From positions 153,511 through 217,510 of the forward strand of contig NZ_JAEKMI010000004.1 in NCBI RefSeq assembly GCF_020217485.1: a stretch of 64,000 nt of DNA, given 5' to 3'. Source of the stretch: Mycobacterium sp. WUMAC-067. GTDB taxonomy: Bacteria > Actinomycetota > Actinomycetes > Mycobacteriales > Mycobacteriaceae. Under the pieces are notes generated by a model, which saw only the letters and a program-made list of their open reading frames with translations, did no database searches and had not been told where the DNA came from. Below are positions 8,146-16,648 of the stretch, one piece after another (the first letter of the stretch is position 1; each line of letters opens with the position of its first letter). A program made the translations under genes and the position numbers.

Positions 8146-8188
8146 CTGGGGGTCAAGTGGTTGCAGGTTCAAATCCTGTCAGCCCGAC
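8146..8188 (+). repeat. attR: partial tRNA-Pro copy
   Basis: A 43-bp repeat of the tRNA-Pro 3' half, 42/43 identical to 2354-2396. The sequence to its left does not form a D arm or acceptor stem, so this is only the recombination scar at the right island end. With attL it delimits a 5.8-kb island. No gene is seen between the antitoxin promoter and 8262. Confidence 0.87.
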
Positions 8189-8262
8189 ACAGGTCTACGA
8201 ATGGGAGCGCGGCGGGCGCGTCGAACGCCTCGCCCGCGGCGGCCACTGGCCGCGATGAGAGC

Positions 8263-8607
8263 ATGGGCCGGATGATCACCCACACCTGCATGGGCTGCGG
8301 CCTCAAAACCCGCTACTCCTACGGGCGCAACTGCGTGGGCTGCGGGCTAGAGACCCGCTGCTCGTACTACGGGGATTGGCCGGATCGGTATCAGCAGGCC
8401 GCGGTCGCCCTTGCGGCGCCCGCGAGGATCGTCAGCCTGGGCGAGAAGCACCCGACGGCCGCGTTGACGTTGGGGGTGCCCGGCTCGCTCATCGCCATGG
8501 CCGCGGTCGCCGCGTATCCGATGGTGTTCGTGCCGTTGCTGTTCCTGCTGGCCGTGGGGTTGGTGGCATCCTTCCGCTACGAGGAAGGCCGCAACCGCTC
8601 CAAGTAG
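8263..8607 (+). CDS. Small membrane protein with twin Cys zinc-ribbon motifs
   Basis: A 114-residue protein. Two tandem copies of C-x-x-C-G-L-K/E-T-R lie at about residues 9-16 and 24-31, likely one zinc ribbon. After a charged linker two hydrophobic helices follow (about 66-80 and 83-102), then a basic tail RYEEGRNRSK facing the cytoplasm. The ATG at 8263 is preferred; another in-frame ATG lies three codons on. It is the first chromosomal gene right of attR. No function is known to me. Confidence 0.7.
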   Translation: MGRMITHTCMGCGLKTRYSYGRNCVGCGLETRCSYYGDWPDRYQQAAVALAAPARIVSLGEKHPTAALTLGVPGSLIAMAAVAAYPMVFVPLLFLLAVGLVASFRYEEGRNRSK

Positions 8608-8618
8608 GTTCTACCCCG

Positions 8619-8753
8619 TCAGTCCTCACGGTCCGGCTCGGTGAGTTCCGGCGCGTTCTCGCGGGTCGCCATGCCACCTTCGTGGCCGTGGTCCGCGGGG
8701 CCGGGGCGGCCGCCCTTAGGCTCGTCGTCATCTTTTTCCGAGTGCTTGCCCAT
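8619..8753 (-). CDS. Small acidic hydrophilic protein (44 aa)
   Basis: A 44-codon ORF starting MGKHSEKDDDEPKGG and ending TEPDRED. The ATG at 8753 is preceded by GAAGGAG at good spacing. It is rich in Asp, Glu, Gly and Lys, has no hydrophobic segment and is probably disordered. It ends 11 bp from the convergent gene at 8607. No known function. Confidence 0.6.
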   Translation of the reverse strand: MGKHSEKDDDEPKGGRPGPADHGHEGGMATRENAPELTEPDRED

Positions 8754-8806
8754 CGCAATCTCCTTCGTCGACCGAAGGACTACCCGCAACGGCGCGATTT
8801 GAAGAC

Positions 8807-9241
8807 CTACGGTGCCTTCCGGAGGTCGGCGAGCGAACGCTTGAGCCCGCCGTCCATCCGGATCTGCACGCCCGCCACCGCCACCATGATCGCCGCGGTT
8901 ACCAGGTGCACCACCGCGTCGGTGACGTTGTTGGGAAACGTGAACACGAACGCGACCCGATGGGAAAAGAAGGCCCAAATGCCCGGCAGCGCACCGGCTA
9001 TCGCGGCGAGCAGCAGATACAACACCGACCACGACTTGCGCATCGCGAAGACCAGGCCGGGAGCGAACAAGGCGAGGCCGGCGACGGCGTGCCACCCGTT
9101 GTAGTCCATTCCGAACAGCTGGACCGTCGGTGCGGTGGGCCCGATCGCGAAGCTGGGATTCATGATGAAGCCGATCACCGCCTGAATGACGTGGAAAACG
9201 CAAATGATCAGCAGCCCGACCTGGGCGAAACTCCACCTCAC
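8807..9241 (-). CDS. DUF4383 family membrane protein
   Basis: A 144-residue integral membrane protein with four predicted helices (around residues 5-25, 45-62, 68-90 and 100-120). The conserved NGWHAVAGL segment after the first loop is typical of DUF4383. The GTG at 9241 is chosen because AGGGGG stands about seven bases before it; a longer reading from an ATG at 9265 has no such signal. The function of the family is unknown. Confidence 0.78.
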   Translation of the reverse strand: MRWSFAQVGLLIICVFHVIQAVIGFIMNPSFAIGPTAPTVQLFGMDYNGWHAVAGLALFAPGLVFAMRKSWSVLYLLLAAIAGALPGIWAFFSHRVAFVFTFPNNVTDAVVHLVTAAIMVAVAGVQIRMDGGLKRSLADLRKAP

Positions 9242-9326
9242 ATGGCACCCCCTTGTGCGCGGCAAGATGCCCGAATACTACGTGCTGTAGTAGCGCCTGG
9301 CAATGGGGCGCTGGAATCGGCGAGCG

Positions 9327-10883
9327 TCAGTTCCGCCCGGGAATCTTCATCACCGTCCGCACGATGGGCAGCAGCGACTTCTGCCAGAGGGTCGACGGAA
9401 TGCCAAGCGGCGGATCAAGATTGAACACGCGTGCGGTCGCGATCGTCTGAGATTCGGTGTACTTCAACAGGCCCTCGGGACCGTGGCGGCGCCCGACGCC
9501 GGACTGGCCCATCCCGCCCATCGGTGCGCCGAGGCTGCCCCACGCGAACGCATAACCCTCGTTGACGTTCACGGTCCCCGACCGCAGCCGGGAGGCGATT
9601 TGCTGGCCTTCCGCGGACGAGCCCGCCCACACGCTGGCGTTCAGCCCGTACTCGGTGGCGTTGGCCTTCTCGACGGCCTCATCCACGTCGGCCACCGGAT
9701 AGATCGAGACGACCGGGCCGAACGTCTCGTTGGCCGCGCACTCCATCTCCGGCGTGACGTCGGTCAGCACCGTGGGCTCGTAGAACAGCGGCCCAACGTC
9801 CGGTCGGGCCTTTCCGCCGGCAATCACCTTGGCGCCCTTGGCTTTCGCGTCGTCCACATGGTCCGTCACGGTGTCCAGCTGACCCGCGGAGATCAGACTT
9901 CCCATGTCGATCGAGAAGTCATACGCGGAGCCCAGCTTCATGTTGCGCACCGCGGCGCCGAACTTGCCGATGAAATCGTCGGCGATGTCCTTCTCGACGT
10001 AGATCCGCTCGATGGAGATGCACAACTGGCCCGCGTTCGAGAAGCACGCGCGGGTGGCCGCCTTGGCGGCCTTGTCGAGGTTGGCGCCGCGCGTGACGAT
10101 CATCGCGTTCTTGCCCCCGAGTTCGGCGGAGAAGCCGATCAGCCGGCGGCCCGCGTGCTCCGCGAGTTGCTTGCCGGTGGCGGTCGAGCCGGTGAACATC
10201 AGGTAGTCGCAGTTGTCGATGATCGCGGTGCCGACCACCGAGCCCGGCCCGGGCACGATCGCGTAGAGCGCCCGCGGCAGGCCGGCCTCATAGAGCAGTT
10301 CGGCGCACGCGAGCGCGCAATACGGGGTCTGGCTGTCGGGCTTGAGCACCACCGCGTTACCGGCCAGCAGCGCGGGCACCGAGTCCGACGCCGTCAGGGT
10401 CATCGGGTAGTTCCAGGGCGAAATCACCCCGACCACGCCCTTGGGTTGATAACCCACCGTGGTCTTGCCGATTCCCGGGAGCAGCGCCTGCACCGTGCGC
10501 GGCTTCAGCAGGTCCGCCGAGACCCGCGCGTAGTAATTCGCGTTCGCCACCAGGTCGACGATCTCCTCCTGCGCCGCCCATCGGGCCTTGCCCGCCTCGG
10601 CCTGCAGCAGATCCATCAGGAACTCGCGGTTCTCGACGACCAGGTCGCGATACCGGCTGATGACATCGATGCGCTCGCTGACCGGGCGGTTCGCCCAGTC
10701 GGCCTGCGCCGCGCGCGCGTCGCCGAACGCGGCTTCGACGTCTTCGGCCGTGCCGATGGGGATGGTGGTCAGCGGCTTGCCGGTGAAGACTTCGTCGATC
10801 GTCTTGGTCTGGCGTGCGGTGGCGTCCTTGATCGCGGCCAACTGGCGCAGGCGGTCGAAGACCTCGGCTGACGGTGCGGGCAT
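9327..10883 (-). CDS. gabD2: Succinate-semialdehyde dehydrogenase (NADP+), GabD2 type
   Basis: An NAD(P)-dependent aldehyde dehydrogenase of 518 residues, the same length as M. tuberculosis GabD2 (Rv1731), which oxidises succinic semialdehyde to succinate. Seen are the PWNYP motif, the nucleotide-binding FTGSTATGK, the general-base Glu in ELGGKN and the nucleophile Cys in NAGQLC. The ATG at 10883 with an upstream GAGGTGA is preferred over an upstream frame extension. Substrate assignment rests on overall resemblance to GabD2. Confidence 0.88.
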   Translation of the reverse strand: MPAPSAEVFDRLRQLAAIKDATARQTKTIDEVFTGKPLTTIPIGTAEDVEAAFGDARAAQADWANRPVSERIDVISRYRDLVVENREFLMDLLQAEAGKARWAAQEEIVDLVANANYYARVSADLLKPRTVQALLPGIGKTTVGYQPKGVVGVISPWNYPMTLTASDSVPALLAGNAVVLKPDSQTPYCALACAELLYEAGLPRALYAIVPGPGSVVGTAIIDNCDYLMFTGSTATGKQLAEHAGRRLIGFSAELGGKNAMIVTRGANLDKAAKAATRACFSNAGQLCISIERIYVEKDIADDFIGKFGAAVRNMKLGSAYDFSIDMGSLISAGQLDTVTDHVDDAKAKGAKVIAGGKARPDVGPLFYEPTVLTDVTPEMECAANETFGPVVSIYPVADVDEAVEKANATEYGLNASVWAGSSAEGQQIASRLRSGTVNVNEGYAFAWGSLGAPMGGMGQSGVGRRHGPEGLLKYTESQTIATARVFNLDPPLGIPSTLWQKSLLPIVRTVMKIPGRN

Positions 10884-11310
10884 GTCGTCACCTCTCAAAA
10901 GCGCAGGCGTCCAAAACACCAGACTATTGGCTCTGCGATGTCAGGCGTGTCCGGTGCCCGTGGGCTTGTTTTGAGCTGCTATCGCCGTGAGGAAGACGCT
11001 GGTGAGTCCGAAGGGTCTGAGAAGTCATGTAGCCTCAGGTATCGACCAACCCACGAGCCGATCAGGCAGGTGCTCTCACACATATGATACGGCCGTCCAC
11101 CGGACCGGTGGGTACCGGACGCGTCGCCGTGCCGCCCCATACCCGCGGGCCGGTTTTCTAGATCGAGAAGTTCGCCGCTTATCTGACCTCGCGTCGATCC
11201 TCGCCACTCGCGCGTAAACCATCCACAAGATCGGACGTGACCCCCTTTGCCGCGGTTCGTAAACCCGCCCTGTCCGCATGCCTCCGTCCAGCCCGAATCT
11301 CACTGATTCC
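10884..11310. other. Gene-free stretch between gabD2 and the desaturase
   Basis: A 427-bp divergent intergenic region. The one structured element I see is an inverted repeat with 7-bp arms, CCACCGG-A-CCGGTGG (11097-11111), suitable for a dimeric regulator such as a TetR protein. Short open frames here lack coding character. Confidence 0.5.
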
Positions 11311-12549
11311 ATGGCGATTACCGAAGTACCTGAATACGCCCACCTGAGCGATGAAGACCTCGAGAACTTCGCGGCCGCGCTGGACACCATCCGTTGCGAC
11401 GTCGAAAGGTCGCGCGGCGCCAAGGACCGTGACTACATCCGGCGCGCCATCGCCTTTCAGCGATGCCTGGAGGTCGCGGCCAGACTGACCCTCATCGGCA
11501 GCAAAAAGAAGACCGGATGGGCTGTCGGAACCGCAGCGCTCGCGGCGGCCAAGTGCATCGAGAACATGGAACTCAGCCACAACATCAGCCACGGTCAGTG
11601 GGATTGGATGAACGATCCGGAAATCCATTCCAGTACCTGGGAATGGGACATGGTCGGTCCCTCGAAGCACTGGCAGTCCTCTCACAACCACCTGCACCAC
11701 GTGTACACCAACGTCGTGGGCATGGACGACGACCTCGGATTCGGAGTCCTGCGGGTCACGCGTGATCAGGAGTGGGAGCCGAGCGCCCTGGCGCAGCCGT
11801 TGCGCGCGGTGTTGCTGGCGCTGGCATTCGAATGGGGCGTCGCGCTGCATGGCCTGTACGCGGTGCGGGATCGCGAGACAACAGAGGCCGGTAGATCTGC
11901 CCACAAACGGGTGATGATCCGCAAGATGGCTCGCCAGGCCGCTAAGGATTATGTCTTCTTTCCCGCGCTGGGCCGACGGCGATGGCGCCGCACACTCGGT
12001 GCGAACGTGGTGGCCAACGGGTTACGCAACGTGTGGGCGTACGCGGTCATCGTCTGCGGTCACTTCGCGGACGGCGCGGAAAAGTTCACCCCGTCGGTCG
12101 TGGAGAACGAGACGAAACCCGAATGGTATCTCCGGCAGATGCTCGGGACCGCCAACTTCCGAGCCGGTCCGGCGTTGGCGTTCATGAGCGGAAACCTCTG
12201 CTATCAAATCGAACACCATCTGTTTCCCGATCTGCCGAGCAATCGTTACCCCGAGATCGCCCAACGGGTACGCGCGCTGTGCGTCACATACGACTTGCCC
12301 TACACCACCGGTCCGCTGCTCCGGCAGTACCTGCTCACCGTCCGCACAATCTGCAAATTGGCGCTGCCCGACCGATTTTTGTCCGCGACCGCCGACGACG
12401 CGCCAGAGACAGCATCCGAGCATAGATTTCGTGACGCCGCGGGCCGGCCGCAAGTAGCAATCGCGGACGATGACGTGAGGCGACGCGGGTTGGCGACGGC
12501 GATGCTCACCCGCAGTAGACGAGGCCAGCCGAGGGGCCGGACCGCCTAG
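11311..12549 (+). CDS. DesA3-like membrane acyl-CoA fatty acid desaturase
   Basis: A 412-residue desaturase resembling mycobacterial DesA3 (Rv3229c), which converts stearoyl-CoA to oleoyl-CoA. The diiron histidine boxes are visible: HNISH in the first, HNHLHH in the second, and QIEHH in the third. The ATG at 11311 gives MAITEVPEYAHL, matching the DesA3 N-terminus, so the upstream ATG at 11278 is rejected. The first hydrophobic region before box I looks short. As it differs in location from desA3 it is probably a paralogue. Position of the introduced double bond cannot be read from sequence. Confidence 0.87.
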   Translation: MAITEVPEYAHLSDEDLENFAAALDTIRCDVERSRGAKDRDYIRRAIAFQRCLEVAARLTLIGSKKKTGWAVGTAALAAAKCIENMELSHNISHGQWDWMNDPEIHSSTWEWDMVGPSKHWQSSHNHLHHVYTNVVGMDDDLGFGVLRVTRDQEWEPSALAQPLRAVLLALAFEWGVALHGLYAVRDRETTEAGRSAHKRVMIRKMARQAAKDYVFFPALGRRRWRRTLGANVVANGLRNVWAYAVIVCGHFADGAEKFTPSVVENETKPEWYLRQMLGTANFRAGPALAFMSGNLCYQIEHHLFPDLPSNRYPEIAQRVRALCVTYDLPYTTGPLLRQYLLTVRTICKLALPDRFLSATADDAPETASEHRFRDAAGRPQVAIADDDVRRRGLATAMLTRSRRGQPRGRTA

Positions 12550-12647
12550 CGCGCCGAGCAGACCGCAATACCAGGCGGCTTTTGGATTGGCGCGCCGCGT
12601 ATCTCGACGGACGCACGAACCCCGGGGCCGAGAAACAGCATCGCCCG

Positions 12648-12688
12648 GCCCCTGGGCCGTGTGAATAGCGGTCAGCCCCAGGGGTTTT
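12648..12688 (+). terminator. Candidate Rho-independent terminator after the desaturase
   Basis: GCCCCTGGGC (12648-12657) pairs with GCCCCAGGGG (12675-12684) with one bulge, and TTTT follows. The loop of 17 bases is long and the T run short, so efficiency is uncertain. Confidence 0.45.
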
Positions 12689-12700
12689 CGTGCTCCACCG

Positions 12701-12904
12701 CTAGACGGCGGTCACTCCCACCGCCTGGGGGCCTTTAGGCCCCTGGCTGATCTCGAACTGGACGCGCTGATTCTCCTCGAGGGTGCGGAAGCCGCTTTCC
12801 TGGATCTCAGAATGGTGGACAAATACATCCTTTTCACCGCCGTCAGGGGCGATAAATCCGAAGCCCTTCTCGCTGTTGAACCATTTCACAGTTCCCTGTG
12901 TCAT
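12701..12904 (-). CDS. cspA: Cold shock protein
   Basis: A 67-residue single cold-shock domain, an OB-fold nucleic-acid chaperone. RNP1 (KGFGFI) and RNP2 (VFVHH) are present, and the start [10 protein letters not shown] is typical of the main mycobacterial CspA (Rv3648c is its counterpart in M. tuberculosis). The leader contains a stable hairpin (12928-12949). Monocistronic. Confidence 0.95.
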   Translation of the reverse strand: MTQGTVKWFNSEKGFGFIAPDGGEKDVFVHHSEIQESGFRTLEENQRVQFEISQGPKGPQAVGVTAV

Positions 12905-12927
12905 ACGAACTTCGCTTTCTTTCGGAG

Positions 12928-12949
12928 CGGATGTATTTAGCTACATCCG
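12928..12949 (-). promoter_or_regulatory. Leader hairpin of the cold shock gene
   Basis: CGGATGTA and TACATCCG are perfect 8-bp arms around a 6-base loop, 24-45 bases upstream of the cspA ATG. Cold-shock mRNAs often carry structured 5' leaders. If transcription starts upstream this is an RNA element; if it starts within, it is an operator. A possible -35/-10 pair (TTGTGT, 17 bases, TAGCTA) overlaps it. Confidence 0.5.
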
Positions 12950-13064
12950 GGTCAACCGTAACACAATCCAGCGACAAAATAGCGGGCGTTAATTGCCGGG
13001 CATACGGGGGCCCTGTGGCATGCAATCACGCATGGCCGGGGCGGTATCGAGGAAGATCGTCGCC

Positions 13065-13199
13065 TCAGCGCTTCTTGGTGACCAGCAGGGGTTCCGCCTG
13101 CGAGATCTCGGCGGCCTTGCCGCGCTTCGCGGCGCGTTTCTCTTTCAGGGATTTACCCGATTTCTTGCCCATGGTTTGCCGGGGAGATTTATCAGACAT
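13065..13199 (-). CDS. Small basic protein (44 aa)
   Basis: A 44-codon ORF beginning MSDKSPRQTMGKKSGKSL, with a Lys/Arg-rich centre (KEKRAAKRGKAAE) and ending TKKR. The ATG at 13199 has an AAAGGG upstream. It is probably nucleic-acid binding or disordered. Similar short basic ORFs occur in mycobacterial genomes without known function. Confidence 0.55.
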   Translation of the reverse strand: MSDKSPRQTMGKKSGKSLKEKRAAKRGKAAEISQAEPLLVTKKR

Positions 13200-13433
13200 C
13201 GCGGCCCTTTGATTTGGGGGCCTGGCAGGTCCCGGTTTAACCGAGCGTACACCCCTCCTGCGCGCCCGGGCCTCCGCCACCAAAGCGGCCGCCAACTAAT
13301 CCGACCTAAATTTCCACATCAAAATAAGTCGCGCCGCCCGCAACATGCATAACCGGCGAAAATGCACCGCGAAATCAGGATAAATCAGGTTTCAGTCGAA
13401 TCAGGCGCTGATGCGTGCTGTGGCCGACATGGT

Positions 13434-13901
13434 CTACTCGCGGGCGCCGACTTTTTCCCCGCTGATCATCAGGCTCGCGACGGTCAAGCTGTTGTTCGGG
13501 CCGGCCGCGGTCATCATGACGGCGTGCGCATGGTGTTCGTCAGTGTGCGGTGAAACCACCAGGAGGGTGATTCTCTGGCGATTGAGCCCGAGCACCTCGA
13601 CGGTGTGGACCGGCTGGCGGTGGTACCCGTCGAGCCGTACCGTCTGCGGACCGAACGCCAATTTTGCTGGTGCCGTTGCCCATTCGGCGAGGTTGTAGAT
13701 GACACGGCCCACCGGACCAAGCCGAACCGATAGCACTGCGAGTAGATCTGGCAGCTCCGCCGTCAGGTCGTCACTGTGCGGCCACCACGCTCCATCGACA
13801 TACCCGCTGCGGGGCGACTTCGGTTTCAGGCGCAGGCGCGGTGTGTGTAGCGGCGGGGCGTGCCGGCCCCCGGCATTGGTGTGGTCGTCATGCGGCGCCA
13901 T
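13434..13901 (-). CDS. DUF5994 family protein
   Basis: A 155-residue soluble protein with the family hallmark L-R-L-K-P-K-x-P-x-x-G-Y-V-D-G-A-W-W-P followed by D-L-T-A-E-L-P-D-L-L and V-I-Y-N-L-A-E-W. The ATG at 13901 is preferred because GGGAG lies seven bases upstream; an in-frame ATG at 13958 would add 19 residues but lacks a ribosome-binding site. The function of DUF5994 is unknown. Confidence 0.72.
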   Translation of the reverse strand: MAPHDDHTNAGGRHAPPLHTPRLRLKPKSPRSGYVDGAWWPHSDDLTAELPDLLAVLSVRLGPVGRVIYNLAEWATAPAKLAFGPQTVRLDGYHRQPVHTVEVLGLNRQRITLLVVSPHTDEHHAHAVMMTAAGPNNSLTVASLMISGEKVGARE

Positions 13902-14148
13902 AGTGACGCTCCCGTCTTGGCCGCCAAGCGGGCCAATCACTCGAATCGACGATGACATGGCTTTGAATCGTCACGTTCGAGGTATCGCCGATGGTCTTAC
14001 CCTACTCCGGTCGTGTCCGAACGCGAGCGCGAATCGTCATTGCCACCGGCTCGCGAGGCGCTCTCACCGTCGCCGTGGCGCAAACATGCCGTGGCACAGC
14101 GGATTTCAGCGTGAATACGATGCCCGGAGTTCCGGTTTGCGGCTGACC

Positions 14149-14952
14149 TCAGCGGATCGAAACCAGTTGGTCGATCGAGTCGCGGGGCAATTCGCCGTCC
14201 ACCAGGGCGCTCACCACCAGCCGATCCAGCGTGATCGCGCCTTTGTGGTTATCCAGGAAGGCCGTGTCGGCCGCGTCGCGACCGGTGGCTATGCGCACCA
14301 GTGCCTGTCGTGGCGCCAGCAGCGTCGCGTCGACCACCCGCCATTGCCCCTCGACGAAAGCTTCGGCGACCGCGTGGAAGTCCATCGGATTCACGCCCGG
14401 CGCGTAGACGGATACCAAGCGGGCCGGCACGCTGACCGCTCGCAGGAGTGCCACGACCAGATGCGCGTAGTCACGGCACACACCTTCGCCGGCGAGCAGG
14501 GTGTCCACCGCCCCGTCAATCGGATCGCTCGAGCCGGGTACATAGTTGAGTCTGGTGCCCACCCAGGAACTGACGTGCTCCAGCAGGGCCGTCGAATCGC
14601 GGTCGTTGCCGAATTCTGTAGCGGCGAAACCATAAAACTTGTCGGCCTCGGCGTAACGACTCGGCCGCAGGTACATCGACTGGTCGTATTCGGTCACCGG
14701 AGCCGGATCGGTGTGCCCCACGATCGTCGCTGCGTAGTCCACGCGCAGCGTGCCGACCTGCGCGTCGAATTTATGGATGCGGTTGCCGTGCAATCCGCTG
14801 ACCTCCAAGGGCCAGATTCGCTCTCCGTTCAAGACGAAGCGCAGCGACTCGAAGACCTCGGCATGCGGGTGCGGCGCTACGGCAATCTGGAACTCCAGCG
14901 TCGTGGCCGCGGTGATTTCGACTTCAATCTCGGCGCCCACTTCTCGTCTCAT
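14149..14952 (-). CDS. Transglutaminase-like cysteine peptidase family protein
   Basis: A 267-residue protein with an N-terminal beta-rich region (1-120) and a transglutaminase-like core. The Cys-His-Asp triad is visible: Cys in GEGVCRDYAHL, His in MDFHAVAEAF and Asp in WRVVDATLL. Bacterial members act as peptidases or amidases, often paired with circularly permuted ATP-grasp/alpha-E genes that are absent here. No signal peptide. It is divergent from the ANTAR gene at 15080 with 127 bp between. Confidence 0.82.
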   Translation of the reverse strand: MRREVGAEIEVEITAATTLEFQIAVAPHPHAEVFESLRFVLNGERIWPLEVSGLHGNRIHKFDAQVGTLRVDYAATIVGHTDPAPVTEYDQSMYLRPSRYAEADKFYGFAATEFGNDRDSTALLEHVSSWVGTRLNYVPGSSDPIDGAVDTLLAGEGVCRDYAHLVVALLRAVSVPARLVSVYAPGVNPMDFHAVAEAFVEGQWRVVDATLLAPRQALVRIATGRDAADTAFLDNHKGAITLDRLVVSALVDGELPRDSIDQLVSIR

Positions 14953-15079
14953 AGCGAGATAGTGCGCCCGACCCGACCAGATCGCCAGCCGGGCGCCGGC
15001 GCGGATGACGCAGCGGCGGTCGGCAGCGAGGCGATCGTCGGCGGTTGAGCGTTTCTACAAACGGGTAGTGGCATAAACG

Positions 15080-15826
15080 GTGCACAGCCAAGATCAGTTC
15101 GATGCGATAGCCCGAGAAATGGTCCAAGGGGTCTCGGGCGTCTGTTGCGTGCTTCTTGATCGCGACCTGCGGATCCGGGCGGCGAGTCGAGGCTACGAGC
15201 GCGTGGCGCTGCGGGAACACGGCGAGTTGTCCGGGCAATACCTGTTTGACGCATTCCCCGACAACCCCAAGGATCCGCAGGCGAATGGGACGTCGAACCT
15301 TGCGTCGTCCCTGGAAATCGCGATGCGCAGCGGTCACACCCACAAGATGCGGCTGCAACGCTACGACATTCCGGACCCCGCCGCGCCCGACGAATTCCTG
15401 CCCAAGGTGTGGAGCCCCACCAACTCGCCGCTGCTCGACCACGGCGAGCTGGTGGGGGTGGTGCACTCCGTGAAGGAAGTCTCCCAAAGCCGGCAGCTCC
15501 TTGCCGAGGTGGCACGCGAGGTCGAGCACGGTGACTCCTGGGATCCGGCCGAGCTGCTGCACACATTCGAGGCGGTCAGCGCCGTCGAAGCCCGCCTTCA
15601 CCTCCAACGCCAGCAGTCGCTGGCTCTCGAGAACAAGCAACTGCTGCGCGCGATCGAGACCCGGGACGTGATCGGGCAGGCCAAGGGCGTGCTGATGGAA
15701 CGATTCAATATCGACGCCGAACGCGCGTTCGACCTGTTGACCCGGCTGTCGCAGGAGACGAACACCCGGGTCGAGCCGATCGCTCGCAAGCTGGTCCAGA
15801 CGAAACGCCCGCCGCGTTCGGGCTGA
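15080..15826 (+). CDS. PAS-ANTAR RNA-binding antiterminator
   Basis: A 248-residue protein. A PAS-like sensor occupies about residues 10-150, a coiled coil about 170-195 (ARLHLQRQQSLALENKQLLRAIETR), and a C-terminal ANTAR domain about 190-245 (VIGQAKGVLMERFNIDAERAFDLLTRLSQETN). ANTAR proteins bind tandem hexaloop hairpins in nascent RNA and prevent termination. The GTG start at 15080 has a weak ribosome-binding site. A second ANTAR protein lies at 52992, on the other side of the lipopeptide genes. Confidence 0.87.
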   Translation: MHSQDQFDAIAREMVQGVSGVCCVLLDRDLRIRAASRGYERVALREHGELSGQYLFDAFPDNPKDPQANGTSNLASSLEIAMRSGHTHKMRLQRYDIPDPAAPDEFLPKVWSPTNSPLLDHGELVGVVHSVKEVSQSRQLLAEVAREVEHGDSWDPAELLHTFEAVSAVEARLHLQRQQSLALENKQLLRAIETRDVIGQAKGVLMERFNIDAERAFDLLTRLSQETNTRVEPIARKLVQTKRPPRSG

Positions 15827-15856
15827 GCCGTCGGCGCGGCCCGACGCACTCGTGGC

Positions 15857-16648
15857 TCAGACGATGTGCAGGCCCTGGGCCAGCTGTGACACCCCGACCA
15901 CCGTGAAGAGGATGACCAGGATCTGGCGGTGATAGGTGCGCACCCAGTCGTGCAGCACCCGCAGCAGGGATTGGGTCTTTGCCGGCGTCGCCACATAGCC
16001 CACGAGGATCACCTCGACGACGGCGTACATCAGGGCGATGAACGCGACGGAGGCGCCGATCTGCGCGGTGAGCGACGCGCCCGACGCCGCGATGATCGCG
16101 ACAATGAAGAGGACGCCGTCGACCGGCACCGAGATCAGGCCGATCACCCACGCGACCCACGACGACCCGCTCTCCCATGCGTCGTGGATGCGGCCGAGCA
16201 GGCGCCGGAAGGGAGAGCCGTCGTCGCTCGAGACGTCTTGCACGCGGGTCAGCAGCCGCGGCATGGCGATGGGGGCCCCCGAGGCCGACGACGGTGCCGA
16301 CGATCGGTCGTCCGGGGAGAGTTGCGCCGTCCGCTCGCGCGTCACGAAGCGCACCGTCATCGCCGCCGCAATCGACAGCCCGATCACGCCGAGGCCGATT
16401 TGAACTTTCCCGAGGGTCGCCCCCGTGGAAGGAGAAGACGAACCATGCGCAACGTGGCCGAACAAGGGGGTGAAGTTCAGCAGCATCAGGGGGAGCACGA
16501 GCTCGGGCACGCATACCGTCAACCCGCCGACCCAGTAGGCGAGCAGGCTCGGTCCCGGCCGTGGCCGCGAGATCATCAGGAGGGCGAGCCCGAGACGAAC
16601 CGGGTTGAGCGCAGCCAGGATTCCCAAGCCCAGCACTGACCCCCACAT
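15857..16648 (-). CDS. GAP/Sap family lipid-addressing membrane protein
   Basis: A 263-residue protein with six hydrophobic helices and a hydrophilic central loop (~115-165). The opening MWGSVLGLGILAALNPVRLG matches the GAP (glycopeptidolipid addressing protein)/Sap family. In M. smegmatis Gap is required for glycopeptidolipid to reach the cell surface, and Sap plays a similar part for sulfolipid-1. Location 1 kb upstream of a lipopeptide synthetase suggests a role in exporting its product, though the gene is on the opposite strand and could be unrelated. Confidence 0.8.
   Translation of the reverse strand: MWGSVLGLGILAALNPVRLGLALLMISRPRPGPSLLAYWVGGLTVCVPELVLPLMLLNFTPLFGHVAHGSSSPSTGATLGKVQIGLGVIGLSIAAAMTVRFVTRERTAQLSPDDRSSAPSSASGAPIAMPRLLTRVQDVSSDDGSPFRRLLGRIHDAWESGSSWVAWVIGLISVPVDGVLFIVAIIAASGASLTAQIGASVAFIALMYAVVEVILVGYVATPAKTQSLLRVLHDWVRTYHRQILVILFTVVGVSQLAQGLHIV

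Noticed and set aside
8101..8190. A second tRNA-Pro gene
   Set aside because: Only the 3' half is present; no matching 5' acceptor arm or D arm precedes it, so it is attR.
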